From Pseudomonas sp. DTU_2021_1001937_2_SI_NGA_ILE_001 (GTDB lineage Bacteria > Pseudomonadota > Gammaproteobacteria > Pseudomonadales > Pseudomonadaceae), in contig NZ_CP135971.1 in assembly GCF_032463525.1 (NCBI RefSeq), forward strand, positions 4,962,501 through 5,026,500: a stretch of 64,000 nt of DNA, written 5' to 3'. This document shows positions 56,726 to 64,000 of this stretch, in pieces. How positions within the stretch are numbered: position 1 is the first letter of the stretch; each line of letters starts with the position of its first letter. The position numbers were made by a program, and so were the translations under genes. The notes beneath the pieces were generated by a model. The model saw nothing but the letters and a program-made list of their open reading frames with translations, did not search any database and was not told where the DNA came from.

Positions 56726-57376
56726 ATGAGCCAAACCCTGAAGATCGACTTCGTTTCCGACGTTTCCTGCCCCTGGTGCGTGATCGGCCTGCGCGCGCTT
56801 GAACAGGCCTTGGCAGAACTGGGCAGCGAGGTGCATGCACAGCTGCATTTCCAGCCCTTCGAACTCAACCCGCGCATGGCTGCCGAAGGGCAGGACATCA
56901 AGGAGCACATCGCCGAGAAATACGGCTCTACCCCGGCGCAGATCGAGGCCATTCACCAGACCATTCGCAGCCGCGGCGCCGAGCTGGGCTTCGATTTCGC
57001 CCAGGGCGAGCGGCGCATCTACAACACCTTCGATGCGCATCGCCTGCTGCACTGGGCCGAGCTGGAAGGCCGCCAGCATGCCTTGAAGAACCTGCTGTTC
57101 CAGGCTTACTTCAGCGATCTGAGAAACCCATCGGATATCGACACCCTAGCGGAACTGGCCGAGCGTGCCGGCCTGGATCGCCATCGTGCCGAGCAAATCC
57201 TGGCGTCTGACGAGTTCGCCGCTGAGGTGCGCGAGGCTGAACAGCTCTGGGTTGGCCGTGGGGTCAGTTCGGTGCCGACCATCGTGTTCAATGACCAGTA
57301 CGGCATCAGCGGCGGGCAACCGGTAGAGGTGTTCGTCGACGCGATACGCCAGATTCTCGCCAAGAGCCCGGGCTGA
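56726..57376 (+). CDS. DsbA-family (FrnE-like) thiol oxidoreductase
   Basis: The 216-residue protein has a thioredoxin-fold active site SCPWC (about residues 14-18) and a helical insert typical of the FrnE/2-hydroxychromene-2-carboxylate isomerase group. The cis-Pro loop is GVSSVPTIVF. There is no signal peptide, so it acts in the cytoplasm. The start ATG 56726 fits the family. It follows the hydrolase gene by 53 bases, and an intrinsic terminator follows it. Confidence 0.88.
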   Translation: MSQTLKIDFVSDVSCPWCVIGLRALEQALAELGSEVHAQLHFQPFELNPRMAAEGQDIKEHIAEKYGSTPAQIEAIHQTIRSRGAELGFDFAQGERRIYNTFDAHRLLHWAELEGRQHALKNLLFQAYFSDLRNPSDIDTLAELAERAGLDRHRAEQILASDEFAAEVREAEQLWVGRGVSSVPTIVFNDQYGISGGQPVEVFVDAIRQILAKSPG

Positions 57377-57383
57377 GTGAGCC

Positions 57384-57405
57384 ACCGGCAGTTGCCGGTT
57401 TTCTC
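57384..57405 (+). terminator. Intrinsic terminator after the DsbA-family gene
   Basis: ACCGGC and GCCGGT form a 6-bp stem with loop AGTT, followed by TTTCTC. It lies 7 bases past the stop. Confidence 0.75.
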
Positions 57406-57521
57406 ATCGGAGGCAGCGGCTTCAACCGCGAACAGGCCGGCACACAGCACGCGAGCCACGGTGAGCGGGAGTCAGCCTCACGGCTGACGCCGCTAGCCGA
57501 CCTGCCAGACCCTCAGCAGGG

Positions 57522-58853
<1,332 letters not shown>

Positions 58854-58861
58854 GGCAGCTC

Positions 58862-60778
58862 TCATGTGGGGGCTTCGGTGCGAGGTTCGGGGGCGGTGCC
58901 GGCGATCACCGGCAGGCTGAGGATGAACACCGTGCCGTTGTCCGGGTGCTCGGCGCTCAAGCTGCCGCCAGCGGCGGCGGCCAGGCTGGCCGACAGGGTC
59001 AGGCCCAGCCCCAGGCCCTGTTCGCCCGGCTTGGTGGTGAAGAAGGGTTCGAACAGATGCTTGCGCGCTTCGCTGTCGATGCCGTGGCCGTTGTCGCGCA
59101 CGCACAGGCGGTAGCGCTCGTCGAGCACCTGGCCTTCCAGCCACAGTTCGGGCAGTGGCTGCGCCTGGGTCGCGTCCAGGGCGTTGCCGATCAGGTTGAC
59201 GAGAATCTGCTCCAGGCGGGTCTGGTCGATGCCCAGGGTCGCGTCGACGAAGTTGCTGTGCAGGGCCAGGGAATGATTTTCCAGGCGCCCGGCCAGCAGT
59301 TGCAGGGCGGCCTCCACGGCCTTGCTCAACTGCGCCTGGCCCTTGTCTTCGCCACGCCGGGCAAAGGCGCGCAGGCTGGCGGTGATGCGCCCCATGCGGT
59401 CGACCAGGTCGTTGATGGTGCGCAGGTTGGTGCTGGCGGTGTCCAGCGCGCCGCGTTCCAGGAAACGCACGGTATTGCCCGACAGGGTGCGCAGGGCCGC
59501 CAGGGGCTGGTTGAGTTCGTGGGCGATGCTGGTGGACATCTGCCCGATGGCCGCCAGCTTGCCAGCCTGCACCAGTTCGTCCTGGGCCTTGCGCAGGGTT
59601 TCCTCGGCCTGACGGCGCTCGCGGATCTGCGCCTTGAGACGCTCGTTGCTGGCGCGCAGGTGGTCGGTACGCTCGGCGATCTTGCGCTCCAGCTCATCGT
59701 TGGCGGCCTGCAACGCCTCACGGGCGGCGAGGCGGGTGGCGATCACCTTGCGCCGCTCGTTCCAGGCGATCAGCAGGAAGGTCACCAGAGCGCAGGCCAC
59801 CGCCACCAGCATGCCCTGGTTGGCCGCCTCGCGGCGCAGGTCTTCCAGCGGCGTGAGCAGGGTCAGGTGCCAGGGCGTGTCGGCCAGTTGGCGGTTCTGT
59901 GCCAGGTAGCTGACCTGGGTGTGTTCCTGGTCGACACTGGCATTGGCCGGGAAAGTCAGCTCCTCGACGCCTTCGGTCAGGGTGTGACGCTCCAGCGGCA
60001 CCAGCTCGTTGAGCGGCCACCAGTAGTACTGCAGGCTGCGCGCCAGGCGCTCCTTGAGCCCCTCGTTGAGCGGGCGTACCGATTTGAGCCGGCGGGTCGG
60101 GTCGCTGGACAGGATGATGATGCCGTTCTCATCGCTGACGAAGGCCTCCAGGCGTGCCCGCTGCCAGCGTTCTTCGAGGGTTTCCAGGCGTACCTTGACC
60201 ACTGCCACGCCGATGATGCGGCCCTTGTCTTCCAGACCGTGGGCCAGGTAATAGCCAGACTCGCCGGTGGTGGTGCCGATGCCGTAGAAGCGCCCTGGCT
60301 GGCCACGGATGGCGTCCTGGAAGTAGGCGCGGAACGACAGGTCTTCGCCCTGGTAGCTGTCGCTGTCGCGCCAGTTGCTGGTGGCCAGCACCCGGCCGGT
60401 GGTGTCCAGCACGTAGATGGCCCGGCTGCGGCTGCGGCGGTTCAGGCCTTCCAGGTAGCCGTTGACCTGGTTCTGCAGTTCAGGGGACGGCTCCCTGAGT
60501 AACTCGCTAACGCTGTCCTCCAGTTCGAGGATGCTCGGCAGGTAGGTGTACTTGCTGATTTCGCTTTCGACGGTGCGCGCATGCAGTTCCAGCTGGCGGG
60601 CACCGCTTTCGCTGAGGGTCTGGATGCCGTAGTGCTCACTGACCCGGTAGGCGGCATAGCCCAAAACGATGACCAGGATGAGGATCAGCGGCGGCAGGAA
60701 CAGTTGACGGATCAGACGGGGCTTCACGATGAGTGATGGTGGTGCGGCGCGAGGAAGAGGGGAGTCGCATTTCATCAC
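58862..60778 (-). CDS. aauS: AauS, sensor histidine kinase for acidic amino acids
   Basis: The 638-residue kinase has a periplasmic double-Cache-type sensory domain between membrane helices (about residues 26-46 and 325-345). A coiled coil, the H-box IAHELNQPLA (about 417), N-box ILVNLIGNA and G-box NGHGID/GLGLGL follow. It is DctB-like in architecture, but lies beside aat transport genes rather than dctA, as AauS does. It phosphorylates AauR. The order aatP-aauS-aauR without ansB/ggt between is the P. putida arrangement. Confidence 0.9.
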   Translation of the reverse strand: MMKCDSPLPRAAPPSLIVKPRLIRQLFLPPLILILVIVLGYAAYRVSEHYGIQTLSESGARQLELHARTVESEISKYTYLPSILELEDSVSELLREPSPELQNQVNGYLEGLNRRSRSRAIYVLDTTGRVLATSNWRDSDSYQGEDLSFRAYFQDAIRGQPGRFYGIGTTTGESGYYLAHGLEDKGRIIGVAVVKVRLETLEERWQRARLEAFVSDENGIIILSSDPTRRLKSVRPLNEGLKERLARSLQYYWWPLNELVPLERHTLTEGVEELTFPANASVDQEHTQVSYLAQNRQLADTPWHLTLLTPLEDLRREAANQGMLVAVACALVTFLLIAWNERRKVIATRLAAREALQAANDELERKIAERTDHLRASNERLKAQIRERRQAEETLRKAQDELVQAGKLAAIGQMSTSIAHELNQPLAALRTLSGNTVRFLERGALDTASTNLRTINDLVDRMGRITASLRAFARRGEDKGQAQLSKAVEAALQLLAGRLENHSLALHSNFVDATLGIDQTRLEQILVNLIGNALDATQAQPLPELWLEGQVLDERYRLCVRDNGHGIDSEARKHLFEPFFTTKPGEQGLGLGLTLSASLAAAAGGSLSAEHPDNGTVFILSLPVIAGTAPEPRTEAPT

Positions 60779-60848
60779 AGTCGTCCCGGAGCGGCCAGCG
60801 GCCCGTGGGGCGGGCCGTGGGTTCAGCGTTTTGCAGGTGCAGGCAGGT

Positions 60849-60885
60849 TGGCCCGGCAGCGCCGATCAGCGGTGCTGCCGGGCCA
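60849..60885. repeat. Strong hairpin downstream of aatP
   Basis: A perfect 12-bp stem: TGGCCCGGCAGC (60849-60860) with GCTGCCGGGCCA (60874-60885), loop 13 bases. It begins 4 bases past the aatP stop on the - strand. There is no T-run, so it may stabilise aat mRNA or attenuate read-through into aauS. Confidence 0.65.
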
Positions 60886-60889
60886 CCTG

Positions 60890-61624
60890 TCAGTGTTGAA
60901 GGATCTTGGCCAGGAACTGCTGAGCGCGGTCGGAGCGGGCCGACACGTCACCGAAGAACTCTTCCTTGGCGCAGTCCTCGATGATCTGCCCCTTGTCCAT
61001 GAAGATCACCCGGTTGGCGACCTTGCGGGCGAAGCCCATCTCGTGGGTCACGCACATCATGGTCATGCCTTCGTGGGCCAGCTGCACCATCACGTCGAGC
61101 ACTTCGTTGACCATTTCCGGGTCCAGCGCCGAGGTCGGTTCGTCGAACAGCATGACGATCGGGTCCATGGCCAGCGCACGGGCGATCGCCACACGCTGCT
61201 GCTGGCCGCCGGAAAGCTGGCCTGGGTACTTGTGTGCATGCGCCGACAGGCCGACGCGATCGAGCAGTTTAAGGCCCTTCTCGGTGGCTTCTTCCTTGCT
61301 GCGGCCCAGTACCTTGATCTGGGCGATGGTCAGGTTCTCGACGATCGACAGATGCGGGAACAGCTCGAAGTGCTGGAACACCATGCCGACCCGCGAGCGC
61401 AGCTTGGGCAGGTTGGTCTTGGGGTCGGCGATGGAAGTGCCGTCGACGATGATGTCGCCTTTCTGGAACGGCTCCAGGGCATTGACGCACTTGATCAGCG
61501 TCGATTTGCCGGAACCGGACGGGCCGCATACCACCACCACTTCACCCTTGCTGACCTCGGTGCTGCAATCGGTCAGTACCTGGAAGTCCCCATACCACTT
61601 GTTGACATTCTTGATGGTGATCAT
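60890..61624 (-). CDS. aatP: AatP, ATPase of acidic amino acid ABC transporter
   Basis: The 244-residue ABC ATPase has Walker [10 protein letters not shown] (about residues 34-42), Q-loop FQHFELFPH, signature LSGGQQQR and Walker [13 protein letters not shown]. Family similarity is to GltL/AatP of glutamate/aspartate uptake. It overlaps aatM by 4 bases (ATGA). The substrate is inferred from the whole operon, which ends in the AauS/AauR regulators. Confidence 0.95.
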   Translation of the reverse strand: MITIKNVNKWYGDFQVLTDCSTEVSKGEVVVVCGPSGSGKSTLIKCVNALEPFQKGDIIVDGTSIADPKTNLPKLRSRVGMVFQHFELFPHLSIVENLTIAQIKVLGRSKEEATEKGLKLLDRVGLSAHAHKYPGQLSGGQQQRVAIARALAMDPIVMLFDEPTSALDPEMVNEVLDVMVQLAHEGMTMMCVTHEMGFARKVANRVIFMDKGQIIEDCAKEEFFGDVSARSDRAQQFLAKILQH

Positions 61625-62289
61625 ACGGCGAACCTTTTCTGCAGGAGCTTGACCAGGCGCGAGGCGGCGAAGCTGATGATGAAGTACACGACACCGGCGA
61701 AGACCAGGAACTCGTTGGCACGGCCGATGATGTCGCCGCTGGCGCGGGCGGAGTTGAGGAAATCGACCAGGCCCACGGTGTAGACCAGCGAGGTGTCCTG
61801 GAACAGGATGATGCTCTGCTGCAGCAGCAGCGGGGTCATCTTGCGGAAGGCCTGGGGCAGGATGATCAGGCGCATCATCTGGCCGTAGGTCATGCCCAGC
61901 GCTTTGGCAGCGCCCATCTGGCCTTTGGAGATCGACTGCACGCCGGCACGCACGATCTCGCAGAAGTACGCCGCCTCGAACATCATGAAGGCCACGACGC
62001 AGGAGGTGAACGCGCCCACCGGGGTGTCTTCGCCGGTGATCCAGCGCAGCACGAAGGGCACCGCCAGGTAGAACCAGGTGATGACCAGCAGCAGCGGGAT
62101 GGAGCGGAAGTAGTTGACGTAGGCGCCAGCGAGATTCGACAGCAGCTTGCTGGACGACAGGCGCATCAGCGCCAGCACGGTGCCCAGGGCGATACCGCCG
62201 ATCACGCCCATGACCATCAGCTGAAGGGTCATGAGCATGCCGTTCCACAACGCGGGAAGGGCAGGGATGATTCCGGTGAAGTCCATCAT
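61621..62289 (-). CDS. aatM: AatM, permease of acidic amino acid ABC transporter
   Basis: The 222-residue HisM/GltK-type permease has about five membrane helices and the EAA loop ([23 protein letters not shown]). It pairs with AatQ to form the membrane channel and contacts AatP through the EAA loop. Both neighbours overlap it by 4 bases, so the subunits are co-translated. Confidence 0.95.
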   Translation of the reverse strand: MMDFTGIIPALPALWNGMLMTLQLMVMGVIGGIALGTVLALMRLSSSKLLSNLAGAYVNYFRSIPLLLVITWFYLAVPFVLRWITGEDTPVGAFTSCVVAFMMFEAAYFCEIVRAGVQSISKGQMGAAKALGMTYGQMMRLIILPQAFRKMTPLLLQQSIILFQDTSLVYTVGLVDFLNSARASGDIIGRANEFLVFAGVVYFIISFAASRLVKLLQKRFAV

Positions 62290-63032
62290 TTACCCCCTAC
62301 GGAAATCAGGCCGGGCACGGCGACTTTCTTCTCGATCAGGCGCATGAGCAGCATCAGGCTCATGTTCAAGGTGAAGTAGATCAGCGTCGCCAGGGTGAAG
62401 GCTTCGAACAGGTTGGCCGAGAATTCGGCGGTCTGTTTGGTCTGGGCCAGCAGCTCCATAAGGCCGATCAGCGAGGCCACCGAGGAGTTCTTGAACACGT
62501 TCAGGAATTCGGAGGTCAGCGGCGGAATGATGATGCGGTAGGCTTGTGGCAGCAGCACGTTCCAGTAGATTTGCGGCAGGCTGAAACCCATGGCCCGGGC
62601 TGCCGATTCCTGACCGCGCGGCAAGGCTTCGATACCGGTGCGTACCTGTTCGCAGACCCGCGCGGCGGTGAACAGGCCGAGGCAGATCACCACGCTGATG
62701 AACGCCGAAGTCGTCGGGTTGAGATCTTGCTTGTACCACTCCTGCAGGCCCTCGGGCAGCAGGTCCGGTACCAGGAAGTACCAGATGAACAGTTGCACCA
62801 GCAGCGGCACGTTGCGGAACAGTTCCACATAGGCCGTGGCGATGCCCGATACCAGGCGGTTCGGTACGGTGCGCATGATGCCGAGGATCGAACCCAGCAC
62901 CAGTGCGATGATCCAGGCGGCGAGGGCAATGGCGATGGTCCAGCCCAGGCCGGAGACGTACCAGTCGATGTAGGTCTCGTCACCGACGCCAGTGGACTTG
63001 AAGAACACGCCCCAGTCCCAGTTGTAATTCAT
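62286..63032 (-). CDS. aatQ: AatQ, permease of acidic amino acid ABC transporter
   Basis: The 248-residue GltJ-type permease has about five membrane helices and the EAA loop ([23 protein letters not shown]). It is longer at the N-terminus than AatM. It begins 169 bases after the binding-protein gene aatJ; the gap contains a CCCGGG/CCCGGG hairpin (63166-63188) that may set a higher level of the binding protein. Confidence 0.95.
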   Translation of the reverse strand: MNYNWDWGVFFKSTGVGDETYIDWYVSGLGWTIAIALAAWIIALVLGSILGIMRTVPNRLVSGIATAYVELFRNVPLLVQLFIWYFLVPDLLPEGLQEWYKQDLNPTTSAFISVVICLGLFTAARVCEQVRTGIEALPRGQESAARAMGFSLPQIYWNVLLPQAYRIIIPPLTSEFLNVFKNSSVASLIGLMELLAQTKQTAEFSANLFEAFTLATLIYFTLNMSLMLLMRLIEKKVAVPGLISVGGK

Positions 63033-63165
63033 CAGGGTCTCCCCCTCTTGTTCTATATCGACCGAAATGCACGCATGCGCATCGCTCGAATCCGTTCAGG
63101 CTCGTGTGTACGTCAAAGCCACCATTGGCTCCGCCAGGGGCTTGCTGCTGCGTGTGTTTGGAGAT

Positions 63166-63188
63166 CCCGGGCAGCACGGCCACCCGGG
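63166..63188. repeat. CCCGGG hairpin between aatJ and aatQ
   Basis: CCCGGG occurs at 63166-63171 and 63183-63188, giving a 6-bp stem with an 11-base loop, 14 bases past the aatJ stop. Hairpins here are common in binding-protein operons, where they reduce expression of the downstream permease genes. Confidence 0.4.
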
Positions 63189-63201
63189 TAACAGCGGCCG
63201 A

Positions 63202-64000
63202 TCAGCCCTTGGCTTTCTCAGGGGCTGGCTTGTCGTTAGGCTCGGCGATCAGCTTCTTCAGTTCGTCGCTCATCGGGAATTGCAGGTTCAGGCCCTTCGG
63301 CGGGATGGGTTGCTGGAACCACTTGTCGTAGATCTTGTTGATCTCGCCCGACTTGTACACCGCGACGATGGCGTCATCGACGGCCTTCTTGAAGGCCGGG
63401 TCGTCCTTGCGAACCATGCAGCCGTAGATCTCGTAGGACTGTGGCGTACCGGTCACCACCCAGTCGGTAGGCTTCTTGGCCTTGGCCATTTCGCCAGCGA
63501 GCAGGGCGTCGTCCATCATGAAGGCGACCGCACGACCCGACTCCAGCATCTGGAAGGATTCGCCGTGGTCCTTGGCCGAAATGATGTTCATGCCCATCTG
63601 CTTCTCGGCGTTCATGGCCTTGAGGATGCGCTCGGAGGTGGTACCGGCGGTGGTCACCACGTTCTTGCCTTTCAGGTCTTCGAAGTCCTTGTAGGCCGGT
63701 TGACCGTCCTTGACCTTGGTCAGCAGGCGGGTGCCGATTTCGAAGATGCCGACCGAGAAGTCGACCTGCTGGGCGCGCTCGGCGTTGTTGGTGGTCGAAC
63801 CGCACTCCAGGTCGACCGTGCCGTTCTGTACCAGCGGGATACGGGTCTGCGAAGTCACCAGGTTGTAGCGAACGTTGAGGTTCGGAACGTCCAGCTGCTT
63901 CTTCAGCGCTTCGACGACGGCAATCTGCAGGTCGTGAGAGTAGCCCACTGGCTTGCCGGAAGCGTCTGCGATGTAGGAGAACGGAATGGACGCGTCGCGG
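63202..64000 (-). CDS. aatJ: AatJ, periplasmic glutamate/aspartate-binding protein (N-terminus cut)
   Basis: The right edge cuts this gene; the frame is open to base 63999 and ends at the stop at 63202. The visible part begins RDASIPFSYIADASGKPVGYSHDL and continues as a family 3 solute-binding protein, with ligand-pocket residues in VDLECGSTTNNAERAQQVDFS and the C-terminal IYDKWFQQPIPPKGLNLQFP. It binds glutamate or aspartate for AatQMP. The signal peptide is outside the window. Confidence 0.95.
   Translation of the reverse strand, partial: RDASIPFSYIADASGKPVGYSHDLQIAVVEALKKQLDVPNLNVRYNLVTSQTRIPLVQNGTVDLECGSTTNNAERAQQVDFSVGIFEIGTRLLTKVKDGQPAYKDFEDLKGKNVVTTAGTTSERILKAMNAEKQMGMNIISAKDHGESFQMLESGRAVAFMMDDALLAGEMAKAKKPTDWVVTGTPQSYEIYGCMVRKDDPAFKKAVDDAIVAVYKSGEINKIYDKWFQQPIPPKGLNLQFPMSDELKKLIAEPNDKPAPEKAKG

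Overview
The window is GC-rich, densely packed, ordinary-looking chromosome from a Pseudomonas of the putida group. The evidence is gene content and order: pilW-rodZ-ispG-hisS-yfgM-bamB-der; guaB-guaA; membrane glucose dehydrogenase gcd; asrA with icp; and aatJQMP directly followed by aauS-aauR. This is inferred from remembered gene neighbourhoods and protein families; no search was run. I saw no rRNA, tRNA, CRISPR array, prophage or insertion sequence. Both edges cut genes: rlmN on the left and aatJ on the right.

Layout. 1-8158: housekeeping run on the + strand (rlmN end, type IV pilus pilotin, RodZ, isoprenoid IspG, HisS, YfgM, BamB, Der). 8285-10689: overlapping aminotransferase and omega-amidase genes, then a FlxA-like coiled-coil protein. 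10755-16342, mostly - strand: oxaloacetate decarboxylase, leuA with an unannotated leucine-rich leader peptide, an M23 peptidase and xseA. 16441-21111: TSUP permease, zinc-ribbon protein, guaB, guaA. 21198-29068: GGDEF/EAL protein, TetR/MFS divergent pair, small unknowns, a second FlxA-like protein, a Tat-exported multicopper oxidase, tadA. 29072-33831, - strand: cmoB, cmoA, icp and the Lon-family protease asrA, which has a near-consensus heat-shock promoter.

34098-38395 is a tight four-gene + strand operon: periplasmic cupredoxin-like protein, membrane EAL protein with a degenerate GGDEF, DUF3034 envelope protein and a lipoprotein truncated haemoglobin. It is the best candidate here for an undescribed system, plausibly linking envelope copper, haem or redox state to c-di-GMP. 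38425-44999 holds an NmrA/HxlR divergent pair, gcd, a VF530 protein, a frameshifted Pr6Pr membrane gene and a siderophore reductase with its PadR regulator. 45158-57376 holds an atypical large penicillin-binding protein, LysE/LysR, an OpgC-like protein, ddl, a Nudix enzyme, metR, a hydrolase and a DsbA-family protein. 57522-64000 is the acidic amino-acid two-component system and ABC transporter.

Non-coding items of note are the leuA leader with mutually exclusive pairings (13815-13953), a 127-bp element bounded by 22-bp imperfect inverted repeats (11761-11887), palindromes at the TetR, PadR and LysR genes, and several intrinsic terminators.
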